A stretch of DNA of 64,000 nt from Rhabdophis nuchalis (Eukaryota; Chordata; Lepidosauria; Squamata; Natricidae), in assembly GCA_039707465.1 (NCBI GenBank), contig CM077658.1:10700574-10764573 (forward strand), read 5' to 3'. The translations under genes were made by a program, and so were the position numbers. This document shows positions 18,701 through 30,897 of the stretch, one piece after another (the first letter of the stretch is position 1; each line of letters begins with the position of its first letter). The notes beneath the pieces were generated by a model. It had not been told where the DNA came from. It was given only the letters and a program-made list of their open reading frames with translations, and ran no database searches.

Positions 18701-20134
18701 TAAATAGTACAGCACAACAATAAAAATTAGGATCCTATCATTGTCTTACTGGGAGTGTAATATAACAGGGATAAAGTGATATACATCTTGGAAGTTTCAC
18801 TCATTGAATTCTTAACTCTAATTTTGGAATTATCCAGTCCCCCCCCCCCTTACTTAAGATTCTAGGGAGATTGTACGGTTGCTTGCAAAAGATACGAAGA
18901 TAATAAACATAAGAGAAACATTTCTGTTCACTGAACAGCAGGAGGTAATCGACTCTAAACCAAAATTTTATCCACCGGAATCTCTGGTGCAGCTTCCCTT
19001 GAGAAATTTGTGGGTTTTTTCCTTGGATTCTGTCACTTCTGACGTATTTTTGCCTTGTTTAGTATTCCTGAAACATACTAAGACAAGGGTCCACTTGTTG
19101 CGATTCTTAGCACTCATGCAGAAAATATGACAAGTTTATTGGGGAGTAAATTATTTGATTCTTCTATGTGTATATAAATTTAGTGTCTGGGAAATTTAAA
19201 CTCTCACTTGGGTTTACAGATCAATTCCATCTCTGAAAGTCATGCTGGCATTACTTAAACAGAGCTTTGTGTTTAGGGGTGTGTGTGTGTGCCTGTGTGT
19301 GTGTTGTATATGCGTACATCTCTCTATATATATTATTGGTGAATTGCAAACCCATTAATCCTACGGAAGAGTAGGAATTCAATATCCAAAGGACTCAACT
19401 GCTAGTGCCCATTAAAAGAATGTGCTCCTCAGCATGAGAAAACGGATCGGAATGGCTTATATATAGTCCAGAGACTAGATATTATTTTTAGTTTTCTATA
19501 TCAGGATAGAATTTTGCTCGTAAAAGATTCAGCCTATTAGTGAAACAGCCAGGCTTCAAAGCAATTACTTGAACTTGCTTTGTCCTTCATGTTGGGTGCT
19601 TCATTAGCATGCTTCCTTCTGCTGGTTGTCTTTAATCGTCTAATGCCATTACATTTTTCTCTTTTTGCAGTTAAAAAAAGAAAACCATGTAGAATTTAAT
19701 GTAAGAGGTTTTGTGCCATTATCACTTACGTGGCATTTCAGAGTTTTAATGGAGTATGTCAGCTCTGAAGGAAGGCTGAGTTACAGGAAGACTGACTATG
19801 GATATTACGCATGGAAAACATACACATAGCACATAAATAGGTATGTGTGCAAATGTGAATATACTCACACAAACTCACATACACGTTTTATTATAGCTTG
19901 GGGGCAACCATGGGCTGCTATGTTGTATCTATTGGGGACAAATAATGAACATTTCATTGCAACATTGTAATGCATAGTATCCATCACAATGTTGCACACA
20001 AATATGTAGTGAGTAGACTTTATATCATGGTATCATAATGCTGGTTTCCTCACTCTGACAAAATTGTGGTTTGCTCGAGACATTTCTGTGCCCAGGATAA
20101 ACTAAAATAGGCCAGAATGAAAAAAAAAGAGAAT
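18701..20134. other. Intergenic stretch, short GT run only
   Basis: A short imperfect (GT)n lies at 19278-19305. The rest is AT-rich with no frame, exon or repeat that I can name. Confidence 0.6.
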
Positions 20135-20390
20135 CAGATTAGTTTAGTGGTGCAGGCACCAGTCTGGAAACCAGGAGACGGTGAGTTCTAGTCCCACTTT
20201 AGCCATGAAAGCCAGCCAGGTGACTTTGGGCAAATCAATAGGACATTGAGAGTTGTAGTCCATCCTTAATGGACATGGGACTAGTCACTCACTTCAGCCC
20301 ATGGAGCAGTTCTATTGTTGTGGGTAAGATAGGAAGGTGTGCTGGATATCCTCACTACCTTGAGTTATTTATAAAACTAATAAAGGTAGG

Positions 20391-20392
<2 letters not shown>
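20135..20392 (+). mobile_element. tRNA-derived SINE with LINE-like tail (CORE/MIR-like)
   Basis: The head has TTAGTTTAGTGGTGCAGGC (box A-like) and GGTGAGTTCTAGTCCCAC (box B-like). The middle has GCCAGCCAGGTGACTTTGGG. The end, CCTTGAGTTATTTATAAAAC then TAATAAAGG, runs straight into a GATA array. A second, partial copy is at 63600-63728. Confidence 0.8.
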
Positions 20393-20486
<94 letters not shown>

Positions 20487-20487
20487 G
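20393..20487. repeat. (GATA)~24 array on the tail of a SINE, Bkm-type
   Basis: Uninterrupted GATA units begin at the 3' end of the SINE, so the array probably grew from the element's tail. Confidence 0.97.
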
Positions 20488-22199
20488 GATGGATGATAAC
20501 AAATAATGAAGAAATATCACAAGCATATTGGCATAAGCCAAATAACATTTGGGCCCCAGTTAGCTCATAACTGGGTCAAAACTGAAAGGATCATTTGGCA
20601 GATTCTCCAAAAAAATAGTGCAAAATTTGGCCTGCTCAGGGGACCATTTTGAATGTGTAACTGCCAAAATAAAAGAGAGATACTGGGTCAGTTCTACTAG
20701 CCCATAACATTGAAATACAGGCGGCATAAATATCTTGGGAAAATAAACTGTGAAATAAAGCAGTATTAAATCTCAATTTATACTTTACCAAATATACAAG
20801 TCCAGACTTAAAGTCCTATGGAACATTACACTACTTTCTAAGACTATGGGTGATAAAGCTTTCAAGTTCATTACTCTAAGCAAGAGTAGTCAAATAGGCA
20901 ATGCATTTTTTTTCCCCAGCTGGGAAAGAATAAAAAAATTCACCAGGATAAGTGACATTTAATTCAGACAATACCACTTGACAGTTTCAATAAAACATTT
21001 TGCCTACCGTTTTTAAACTCAGAGATAATTTTCCATACTCTCTCCTGCTGACTGCATCTTTATGTCGTAATTGTTTTTAGTATTTCATGTTTATGCTTTG
21101 GGGTTATTTCTGCATTGTTTTTGTGCTTTTTAACTGTATAAGCCATTCAGAGTCATGTAAATGAGACGGGATAATAGTATATAAAATGAATGAATGAATG
21201 AATGAATGTGCAAATTCTGTTCACATTTTGCATTTCTATGTTGACTGAGTTGATAATTCAGAGATGTTAAACCTACTGGAAATAATTTAAGCTTGTAGTT
21301 GACTATTAAGAACCAAACCTCTTTTTTTCAGCCTCAAACAAACCTGCTTACAATGTACCTATGAAGTTACTTTTAAAAACTCAGAGAATTCTTCAATGGG
21401 TACCTTTAGTTTAATAAAAAATACATTTGGAGATTATAATCCTCTAACTGGTTATGCCCACTGGCATATAAATGAATGTGTTTCAAATAGGTTTTCAAAG
21501 TTCCATGAAAACAAGCTGGAATGAATTTGCTTCTTCAATATTTATTGAATATCCACCAATTATTTCAATTTATGGCTTGAAATTAGAATTGTTTGCACTG
21601 CCTGGATTCAATGAAATTGCATGTAGTTTGGCTTTCAACAGAATCCTTTAAACATCACCAGGAGCCTTCAGGCATAGCTATCAAAACAGATTAGGGAAAA
21701 CTGAGCAAGCTTCAGACTGAATCACGGATGACTGGGCTCCCACTGCTGAATTCTGAAGGGGACCACTGAAACACAGTGTTAATCTTTTAACAGCGCAGTT
21801 GTCGCAAAGCTAAATCCAAATCCAGGCGCACGTTCACTTGTATTGGCAGGAGGAAGCCAGAGAATAAAGAAGGGCTGACAGAAATGGTGAGCATTTTCCA
21901 AGAGCTGTGGCATGCATTTGAAGAAAAGAAGTCGCACCGGTCCATGCTGTTTGGCCCATCAGAATATCAAGAGATTTTTCACTACTGGATGAATAATCAA
22001 AATAGCATCTTAAGAATATTGAAAGAAGGGCTACCATAATTTATTTTATTTTTTTTACATAAAAGACGTCACCCCTTGCCCCAAACTCAAAATTTGAATT
22101 CACCACTTTGGATTCTTCTGTTTCTGGATAAAGTTGGTGATGAGTTGTGTCCTTTCAAACTTAGGTCTAATTATCAATATTCTCTAGGCCATTTACCAG
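20488..22199. other. Intergenic stretch with one LINE tail
   Basis: 21140-21208 has a LINE 3'-end phrase (TAAGCCATTCAGAGTCATGT…) and a (GAAT)n tail. I recognise nothing in the rest. Confidence 0.55.
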
Positions 22200-22665
22200 A
22201 GGATTAACAGAGTTGGAAGGGACCTTGCAGGTTATCTAGTCCAACCTCTCCCAAGAAGGAGACCCTACATCATTTCTGACAGATGGATGTCCAGTCTCTT
22301 CTTGAAAACTTCCAGGGATGAAGCTCCCACAACTTCTGAAGGCAACTTCTGTCCCATGGGTTGGTTGTTCTTCTCCTTATTTCTAGGTTGAATCTCTCCT
22401 TGTTCAGTTTCCATCCATTATTCCTTGTCTGGCTTTCAGTTGCTTTGGAAAATATCTTGACTCCTTCCTCTCTGTGGCAGCCCCTCAAATACTAGAACAT
22501 GCTATCATGTCTCCCCAGGTCCTGGTCCTTCTCCTATCTTCACTAGACTAGACTAGACTAGACTAGACTAGACTAGACTAGACTAGACTAGAGTTGGAAG
22601 GGACCTTGAAGGTCTTCTAGTCCAACCACCTGCTTAGGCAGGAAACCCTATACCACTTCAGCTTT
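22200..22665 (-). mobile_element. Two CR1 3' ends separated by an (ACTAG)n array
   Basis: 22200-22515 is a minus-strand CR1 fragment (GTTGGAAGGGACCTTGCAGG at its tail). 22545-22592 is about nine ACTAG units. 22592-22665 is the 3' end of another minus CR1. The pentanucleotide array is where the tail of the second CR1 would lie. Confidence 0.8.
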
Positions 22666-24404
22666 CTTATAAGCTTAGCTAAGAAGAACTGAAAACATAT
22701 AGGTCATGTTGGGAGAACATTCCCAAAATCAGTATATCTTCTTACATTTTATTGTAAGCGGAGTATAAGGTAAAGCTAGTTGCACCTATACATCGAGCCA
22801 TAAATTATGGTTTTAAAAATACAGGGATTGGGTTGACATAATGCCAAGACCAAAAAAACGTACATTATTGCTTAAGGCACAATATATGCATAGCCATTTT
22901 TTCTACTAAGGACAAGACACTGCTACACTCAGTTCAATGTAGCAATAGGTCCATCATGTCAAATAACTGACTCTTATTTTATCGCTGGGATGAAATAGAG
23001 TCCTTCACTGTATTTAAGAACAGCAGGATTCCATGAACAAAGCCATAGCTCAGTTCTAGAAGAGAAATACATATAGGGAGCATTTATTTATTTAGTCAAT
23101 GTGTTCTACATGTCCAATATCAATTAATAGTCAGAAGTTATGATGAAAACTCCTTAAATGCATAATACATGGAGAGACTTTGCCATAGGTTCAAAAGTGC
23201 TATACAATTCCTGGAAGCTTGCTATTCAGACAAATCAGCCATCATTAGACACATAGAGATAAGCAACATCTACATACCAATCAAAACAGACAATCAAAAA
23301 GCTAAGAAGGAAACAAAGACCAAAACATTGCCTTGTGAGCAATCAACACCCATATGAACAGAGATTAACACCAAGATTATTGCTAGACTAATAATCAAGC
23401 AGTAAACAATACCCCAATCAAGGACCTACCAATTCAGGCAAGCAATCAAACAATAAACAACAGACTGATAAAGATCAAGAGCACTCCTACAATGCTGACA
23501 GGGCAAGTCATTTGTATAAAAGCGAAAACAAACCCCACTCCCTTCTAGCATGATAGATTTTTTTTTACATTGATACCAGATGCCATCACTTGCTTGTGAG
23601 ATAACATGAACTGGTGCATGCTCTACCTGTAGCATAAAATACAGTTTTGTTCTTTATTATGAAACAGTCATTACAAACATGAATTCATCCTATGTGTTGA
23701 AAACAAGCCAGAAAGTGGACAAAAAGATTTCACTGAGGATCAGAGGCATACACAAATTGTCCCTGAATGATGTTCGGACTCTGGCCAGCACCATCCCAAA
23801 ATTTATCACTCTTTAGCAAACTCATGGCTAGCTCTCCCACCTTCGATGACAAACTAATTATTTATGAACCATGATGAACCATGATTAACTATCTTTGAAC
23901 CATGCATGATTTTTATGAACTTATGAACTATTTATGAACTTTCAGAGCCGGTCTAGACGTCTCCTGAGTTTAATTTGTACTATATATATTTTAACATCTA
24001 TTTTAATATTTTAATAACATCTAGAATTTTAATGCCCTGTCTAACAACTCCTCTGACCTTATATTTTATATATATTTATACATATTTATATATATTATAT
24101 TTATGACATTCACCATGAAGTACTCTAAGGCAGACCTTATTCTACTGCGGGAGTCCCCCTACTCGCAGGTATGGCCCTCCGCGTTAACGAGGGCCCACCT
24201 TGATGAGGGATTCTGTAATCAAGAGAGATGGGCGAGACGCAGTCTTAGGGTTTTTTTAACAAAATTCTTAATTCGGCTTTTAGGGGGTTCCAGGGAGGAG
24301 GGGAGGGATAGTCTACAGTTTTAAATGGGGGATTTTAATTTGGTTTTAGCGCAGGTTTCTGTCATTTAATAGGTTTTTAAATTATATTTGGTACTATTTT
24401 GTAT
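22666..24404. other. Intergenic stretch, mostly unrecognised
   Basis: 23160-23640 has the A/C-rich texture of a degraded repeat but no family is clear. 24060-24100 is (TA)-rich. 24100-24404 may be the body of the LINE whose 3' end follows. Confidence 0.5.
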
Positions 24405-24490
24405 ATTGTTTTAAATTCCTGTGCGCCGCCCTGGGTCCTCTCGGAGAAGGGCGGGATATAAATTGAATAAATTGAATTGAATTGAATTGG
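24405..24490 (+). mobile_element. L2-type LINE 3' end
   Basis: CGCCGCCCTGGGTCCTCTCG then AGAAGGGCGGGATATAAATT with an ATTGA tail. The same phrase in reverse is at the left end of the L2-type fragments at 28515, 32098, 45330 and 49287. Confidence 0.75.
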
Positions 24491-24504
24491 GGAATTTGGG
24501 GAGT

Positions 24505-24557
24505 TGAAATCCACAATTCTTAAAATTGTCAAGGTTGGACACCCCTGCTTTAGCATC
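24505..24557. mobile_element. Half of a hAT MITE
   Basis: AGTTGAAATCCACAATTCTT…GTCAAGGTTGG and the terminal CACCCCTG; related to the palindromic family near 41223. Confidence 0.6.
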
Positions 24558-24615
24558 GGTTCCTGCCCTTGCAAATTATGTATTCACCAAGGTTAATAAG
24601 GTGTGTTTACATTAC

Positions 24616-24918
24616 ACAGCGGTACCTCGATACTTGTTAATGGACTCCAGGAGGCGCAAAGAGTACCAAAAATGGTGGGTATCAATCTTTTCCCATAAGG
24701 AATAATGTAAATAAATTGAATGTGCAAAAATACACAAAATGACCATGGAAACTAAGATTAAGACCGCAAAGAGATGTGCGCAGGGCAAGAGCTATACCTT
24801 GTGACTAATCTATGGCCCTTGGCTTTGACCGACAAGTTCTAGCTTCTGCATCAAGCACCCAACAAATGATCAGTACCAGGACAAAATTTTCATGTCGAAA
24901 CGTGTTCAGTACCGAATT
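24616..24918. mobile_element. Probable Tc1/mariner-type MITE
   Basis: It starts CAGCGGTACCTCGATACTTG and contains TTTTCCCATAAGGAATAATG, a phrase typical of these elements. The right end, GTTCAGTACCGAATTAA, is only weakly inverted. No clear TA duplication. Confidence 0.5.
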
Positions 24919-24924
24919 AATACA

Positions 24925-25530
24925 ATAATACAATACAATAGCAGAGTTGGAAGGGACCTTGGAGGTCTTCTAGTCCAACCCCCTGCCTAGGCAGGAAACT
25001 CTATACCATTTCAGACAAATGGCTATCCAACATCTTCTTAAAGACTTCCAGAGTTGGGGCATTCACAACTTCTGGAGGCAAGCTGTTCCAGAGGTTAATT
25101 GTTCTAACTGTCAGGAAATTTCTCCTTAGTTCTAAGTTGCTTCTCTCCTTGATTAGTTTCCAGCCATTGCTTCTTGTCCTGCCCCCAGGTGCCTTGGAGA
25201 ATAGTTTGACTCCCTCTTCTTTGTGGCACCCTCTGAGATATCGGAACACTGCTATCATGTCTCCCCTGGTCCTTCTTTTCATCAAACTAGACATACCCAG
25301 TTCCTGCAACCGTTCTTCATATGTTTTAGTCTCCAGTTCCCTAATCATCTTGGTTGCTCTTCTCTGCACTCTTTCCAGAGTCTCCACGTCTTTTCTACAT
25401 CGTGGCGGCCAAAACTGTATGCAGTATTCCAAGTGTGGCCTTACCAAGGCACTATACAGTGGCATTAACACTTCACGTGATCTAGATTCTATCCCTCTGT
25501 TTATGCAGCCTAGAACAATTAGACAAATTT
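24925..25530 (-). mobile_element. CR1 LINE 3' region (~600 bp)
   Basis: Best-preserved CR1 in the window; it contains the open frame given separately. The 3' tail on the minus strand reads CAACTCTGCTATTGTATTGT, so ATTGT units form its tail. Confidence 0.93.
25001..25471 (-). pseudogene. CR1 ORF2 C-terminal fragment (156 codons)
   Basis: An uninterrupted frame reads [20 protein letters not shown], then [60 protein letters not shown] and ends DSHLSEM. These are the conserved phrases after the reverse transcriptase core of CR1 ORF2. The endonuclease and catalytic RT motifs are absent because the copy is 5'-truncated, so it is inactive. Confidence 0.92.
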
Positions 25531-26810
25531 AAAAACAGTTGAGCATCAAGGTGCGACTGCATTAGCTAACGTGGAGCTGTCCAGCAACACAATGGTAAGA
25601 AGATCCATTGCAAAGTGTCTGATAGCAGAGGTATCTGTCCAGTCCTGTTAAATACAAAATTGTACCAGGAACAGGAAGCAATATATAATTAATGTCCAAC
25701 TTCTTGAACCTTTTAACTTATACTGCAAAATAGCTATTTCTTGCATGTCTGCTTCCAGTATCAGCATTTCCCAGTAGCTTTTTCTCTGTCCACAACAGAG
25801 ATTCCACATATCTCAACAATCTGCAATAAACTTTGCCAACTGTAGCATGGAAAGGCATGCTGCCTAGTTGGGTAACATTAATGTGTGCATATTTGCATTA
25901 CAGAAAAGAAAGCCTCAAAGCTCAGTTCCTGGACCACATGCTCAACTGAAGTTTTGCTACTGATAATGAATATCCATTTGTATGCATATATATTTCCTAA
26001 AGATCAAAGTACCAAATGTTCTGAAATGCAGAAATAAAAATAAAAATCTGGGAGTCAGCCAGGCTTCTTCAATAATTAATCCAGCACATAGAAAGAAGAC
26101 AGAGCTCCTGTAACAATTTCTACATGAAATAAAATTAAGCGGATGGTGTTTTTGTTAATGTGGTCTGCAACGCTTTGCAAAATCACCAATTATCCTCATT
26201 CACTATTCTGTTCATTCATTCTCCAACACTCTTCTGACACATGGCATAGAATAAAATTTCGCTCATGCTATAAGTTAGACGCCATGGCTTCTAAAAAAGC
26301 CTTTCCCTCCAGTATTATTATTATTTTCTTCAAGTATTATTATAATATAATAATCACAGAGTATTTCCCCTTCTTACAGCTAATTTGGGAAGTCTCTCTT
26401 GCACACAGGAATGAAAGTCTCTTGTATTGGAAATAAATTTGCTTAAAAATGTAGTTTGACTCAGTCTTTAAGTACCTCTATACCAAGTTCAGAGTCACTG
26501 TGGATAACCACTAAAATAATAATCAAATCCACTGCATGCCTTCTTCCCTGGTATCATAGATTGGTGGGCACCCAATGTCTGTGTTTCTCTCGCTTGCTAA
26601 AGGAGCATGCTGTACATTGCGATGGTTTAAGAGATGTAGTTGTCATGACAACATCATGAAGGAAATACCACCAAGTCCACGAGACTGGAGTCCTGCGCAT
26701 ATTCTTCTACCTGAGCCCAAAAGGTTAGCATAAGATGAGCATGAAACAAAAAAAACACCCTGAACTACTGTCTCCAAACATTAGTAATAAACATCAGCCT
26801 AGTGTTTTCA

Positions 26811-26811
<1 letters not shown>
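25531..26811. other. Intergenic stretch without recognised features
   Basis: AT-rich; short non-conserved frames only. Confidence 0.6.
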
Positions 26812-26894
<83 letters not shown>

Positions 26895-27030
26895 ACCAAT
26901 TAAAAGCTACTACGCCAGGCCGGCCACATGGAATAAATGCGTTTTCAAGGGCCGAAGGAAGAGGCGCAGGTCAGTGGTCGTACGTAGGTCAGGGGGTAGG
27001 CCGTTCCTACCCCGCCCCCCGATTTAATTT
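26812..27030 (-). mobile_element. L2-type LINE 3' fragment with (ATT)n tail
   Basis: (ATT)~27 at 26812-26892, then a minus-strand LINE segment (CTACGCCAGGCCGGCCACAT, GTCAGGGGGTAGGCCGTTCC) matching the other L2-type copies. Confidence 0.8.
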
Positions 27031-27854
27031 AATTTAATGCTGTGAGAATGTTGAGTTGATTATATCCAGTATCATTATTTCCCAAGTCCTTAAGGTTCAG
27101 CTGAGACTACTGTCGTTTCCCTCTTTATTATACATACATGCATAGATATATTCCCTTTAATATTTCTATTGTCTTAGGGTTTATATTACTGTTATTTAGT
27201 ATTACAATGACTAAAGACAGAAGAGTTACACTTTCAAAGCTAGATCTGATCAGCTTGTCTTTTTCCAGCGTCTTAAAAATACAGCATTGTAATTAAGCTA
27301 TCTTTTGGCTTGTTTTTTTAATAACCCATATGAGGCCAGTATCTAGTCTTATGTGCTAACTTGGCTACTAAGGTTTGTTTTACAAGCCGTGATTCAAAAC
27401 CTACTTGCATGGAGTGGTATGTAAATCTAGCCATTCATTGTTTCTATAGTATTCTTTGTATTGTTCGCTTTTGATATTCATGCAGCTTGCCAAAAGTAGC
27501 TTAATGCTCTCGATGAATCAGGATAGTGACCTCAATCTTAGTTAAAACGTGGCTTATGGCAATAAGAAAACCAGGGCAATTCTGTACTAATTAATTTTGA
27601 ATTCTTTGGTTCCTAAAAAAAAGAATCATGTGAATAATTTTATGAGGTAATGAAGAGAATGTTACTAGCAAGTTGACAGTGAAAACCTCTTTTTTTATGC
27701 TCAAAAGATATATAATTTCTATATAATTTCAGACTCATATCTGCAGACAATACAATGCTTTACAAATGGATAATTTACATATTTTACAGCTCATTTTCAT
27801 CATCATCATCACTTTCTGGCTTGCATTGTGTGGCTTTCAGCTCTCTGTATAGAG
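27031..27854. other. Intergenic stretch without recognised features
   Basis: AT-rich unique-looking sequence; nothing recognised. Confidence 0.6.
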
Positions 27855-27985
27855 CAGAGGTCTCCAACCTTTGCAACTTTAAGTCTGAAGGACTTCAGCT
27901 CCCAGACTTCTCCAGCCAGCTTGGCTGGAGAATTCTGGGAGCTGAAGTCCTTCAGACTTAAAGTTGCAAAGGTTGGAGACCCCTG
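27855..27985. mobile_element. Palindromic hAT MITE, 131 bp
   Basis: Ends CAGAGGTCTCCAACC / GGTTGGAGACCCCTG with 8-bp duplications GTATAGAG at 27847-27854 and 27986-27993. The longest middle of the family (CTCCAGCCAGCTTGGCTGGA). Confidence 0.92.
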
Positions 27986-28514
27986 GTATAGAGAACCAGA
28001 GTCACTTCCTGAGTGATGATCATAAAACTTGAAGAAATAAATTGAAAATATTATGATTAAATTACATATTCTATTTTTAAAATTTTATTCAAAAAAAAAC
28101 CCAGCTCCCTAGCAACATGCAATGAAGGTCACTGGAACACAATTTCATTTATAACATAGCAGGCAAAAAAAGGGAGGGAAGGTCAAATATATTGCAAGGG
28201 GGGGGGGGAATTAAAAGCAGCAAAGTGTAAATAATTCACAGCAGAGAGAGGAGAGTCTATAACTATTCACAGCAGATGATACGTCCTTTACTGATCGAGC
28301 AAATAAAATGTATTAAACAACTAAAATATATATTAAGCAAATAATGTGTTAACCCAGTGCCTTAAAACTAACAGTGCAGAATTGAGGTTGAGAGAACTTG
28401 GCAGTTTAAGTTGCTATTCTTGTCATTTTAAAATCCCAACATGCTGCTACTCTAGGATAGGATACTAGGGTTTGCCTTTGTAATTTCCCATGTTCTGGAA
28501 GAAGGGTGGGGTAA

Positions 28515-29035
28515 TAATAATAATAATAATAATTTTAATTTGTAAACCGCTCTCTCTCCCCAAAGGGACTCGAGGCGGTGCACAGGGAATTAAAAATACA
28601 TATATAAACAACAAACATTATAATACAATTTAAAACGAATTAAACCTAGACCCTGCGCTAAAATCCCAAACTAGCTAAAACTAATGCCACTAAAAATCCC
28701 TAATAAAATAGTTTGAAGTATTTAGCTAGAGGTAATGGGTCAATTAACCCAAGCCGGCCAGGCAGAAGTGAGTTTTTAGTTCTTGACGGAAGGAGCGGAG
28801 GTCCGTAGTTGTTCTAATTTCGGGGGGAAGGTCGTTCCAGAGGATGGGGCCTGCCACAGAGAAGGCCCTTCCCCTGGGCGTCGCCCGCTGGCATAGCCTA
28901 GTGGACGGCACCCGGAGAAGTCCCTCTCTGTGGGAGCGAATTGGCCGAAGGGATGTATGGGGCAGGATGCACCATACATTCTTGTAATCTTGGACCAGAC
29001 CTAAAATATTCCCCCCCCCTTCCCCCCCCCCCCCC
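28515..29035 (-). mobile_element. L2-type LINE 3' region
   Basis: Minus-strand translation gives HTSLRPIRSHREGLLRVPST, RGRAFSVAGPILWNDLPPEI and SFRQELKTHF, the C-terminal end of an L2/CR1-superfamily ORF2. The 3' end, with the GCGGTTTACAAATT phrase and an AAT tail, is at the left. Confidence 0.85.
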
Positions 29036-29099
29036 CCGAATAACAGATCAGAAGGTTCGACTTCCAGAAAACCTCCGGAATCCCATGGGGGAGAGAAAT

Positions 29100-29625
29100 A
29101 TAGAACAATAAGGCTGAAAGGGACCTCTGTGCTCAAGCAGGAGACCGTATACCAATGATGGTGAACCTTTTTGGCACCAAGTGACCAAACCGGAACGTGT
29201 GTGCATTCGTGGGCACGTGTGCACTCTGGAGTGCTGGAAACCTGAAGGCCAGCTGGCTACTGCATGCATGCCAATTTGCGCACATGCTTGAAAACAGCTG
29301 TTTTAGGCCATTGGGGGGGGGGGAATCTCCCAAAACCAGTCTTAAAATGGCCCAAAAATGGCTCAGAAAACAGCCTGAAAAATGGTGTGAAAAAAGCCAT
29401 TTTGGGGGCATTTTCTGGACTGTTTTCAGTGGCCAGCGAAGGCCAGCTGACTGGTGTGCATGTGGAAACCAGAAGACCAGCTGGTGATGGCACGCATGTC
29501 CAGAGAGGGGGTCTGTGTGCCACCTCTGTCATAGGTCCACCATCACGGCCCTATACCATTCTGGACAAATGGCTGTCTAGTCTCTTCTTGCACACCTCCA
29601 GTGATGGAGCACACCCAGAAAAGTA
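29100..29625 (-). mobile_element. CR1 3' end split by a hAT element
   Basis: CR1 sequence at 29100-29153 (GGGACCTCTGTGCTCAAGCA) resumes at 29550 (CCATTCTGGACAAATGGCTG) after the inserted element. Confidence 0.8.
29154..29549. mobile_element. hAT-type element (TGATGG(T/C)GAACC ends), 396 bp, inside a CR1
   Basis: Inverted ends ATGATGGTGAACC / GGTCCACCATCACGG; flanking 8-mers CGTATACC (29146-29153) and CCTATACC (29550-29557) differ at one base. It shares ends with the element at 36822. The open frames inside are not a transposase. Confidence 0.85.
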
Positions 29626-30606
29626 TGGCCGAGGCCTAGAACAGTAGATTCCACCTGTTTCTACAGATAGATCAATAGATAGATATAGTTCTATCTAACA
29701 GTAGGTCGATATTTCCAAGTACATCGTTTTAATTCCCTTACATTTTTTTTCTTACCCACACTATTTTATTAAGACAGGAACAAAACGAAAATAATCAACG
29801 TCTCTTAGCCACAATAGTTTTATGTTCTGAATGTAGGAAGCCACTGAAAATTGGTTGAGGGGGGGAACGAATTCAAGATTCAATGGATGTCTTCATCAGG
29901 CTCCCCTTGGGAGCTTCCTGGAAACATTTGCCTTGGCCAGCTGTGAAAAAACAGGATGCCGAATAAAGACAGGTGGATATTTGATCTGCCCAGCAGGACA
30001 CCTTTTCTATTTTTATATATTAGAAACTGTACAACAATTAGAAACATCAAGAAGACATCCTACATTGCAGTGTGACGGTGGCAAAATTTCAACCCAAAAG
30101 CATGTATTTCTAAATCAGCGATTAAAAGGCATCATTTCAGGTACGGTTTATAATTCCCCAGCTAGTTTTGTGACAGGCCTTCTCTTGGTGGCCTTTATAT
30201 CATGGAATATATTACACATGGAGTCTCAGAAGGCATCTTCCGTTCTTGAATTTATAAAGAACCATCCTTTTTTCAATTGGGTTTTGGCTTCATGTACATT
30301 TTTTTCCTTGCATCTTTAATTGACTGTGAATTTTATTATTTATATGTATTTGGCTTGGTTTTAATGGCTGTGTGCGATCCAGAGTGGTTAAGACCAGGAT
30401 TGTTTTAATAAATATTGCAAATTAAAATAGATAAACTAGATTGCATATTTCTGTTAAGGTAATCTAGACTCAATGGTATTGCTGGATTCAGAAACCACAA
30501 TCCGTGTTGTTGTTTTTTAAACATGCTTGAACAAACAAGGTACAGTAGCTCAGATATCTGAAGTTTGATTCAAAGGCTTTGGGAGGTCACCTTTACCATT
30601 GCACAA
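29626..30606. other. Intergenic stretch, possible LINE tail at its end
   Basis: 30355-30430 resembles a degraded LINE 3' end (CGATCCAGAGTGGTTAAGAC, ATAAATATT). Frames here show no recognisable domain. Confidence 0.5.
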
Positions 30607-30897
30607 AGGGACGCGGTGACTCAGTGGCTAAGACGCTGAGCTTGTTGATCAGAAAGGTCGGCAGTTCAGCGGTTCAAATCCCTAGCACCACATAACAGAG
30701 TGTAATGGAGTGAGCTCCCGTTATTTGTCTCAGCTTCTCCCAACCAAGCAGTTGGAAAGCAGACAAAAATGCTGGCCACATGACCATGGAGATGTCTTCG
30801 GACAGCGCTGGCTCTTCAGCTTTTGAAATGGAGATGAGCCGCGCCCCCTAGAGTCGAGAACAACTAGCACATATGTACGAGGGGAACCTTTACCTTT
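30607..30897 (+). mobile_element. Sauria-type SINE, plus orientation
   Basis: Head GGGACGCGGTGACTCAGTGG then CTAAGACGCTGAG (box A), AGCGGTTCAAATCCCTAGCA (box B), middle GACAGCGCTGGCTCTTCAGC, and tail AACAACTAGCACATATGTAC then GAGGGGAACCTTTACC. Confidence 0.93.

Noticed and set aside
22545..22592. Short tandem repeat as a CRISPR array
   Set aside because: Units are 5 bases with no spacers, in an animal genome; it is a CR1 tail microsatellite.
28744..29136. Host gene for the WNDLPPEI-type frame
   Set aside because: The same phrases recur at 32322 and 49460 and belong to L2-type LINE ORF2 ends.
29133..29647. Overlapping frames of 90-127 codons on both strands
   Set aside because: They lie inside a non-autonomous hAT element; none shows transposase features.
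30607..30700. tRNA gene with A and B boxes
   Set aside because: The segment continues into the Sauria SINE body and Bov-B-like tail and cannot fold as a full cloverleaf; it recurs elsewhere in the window.
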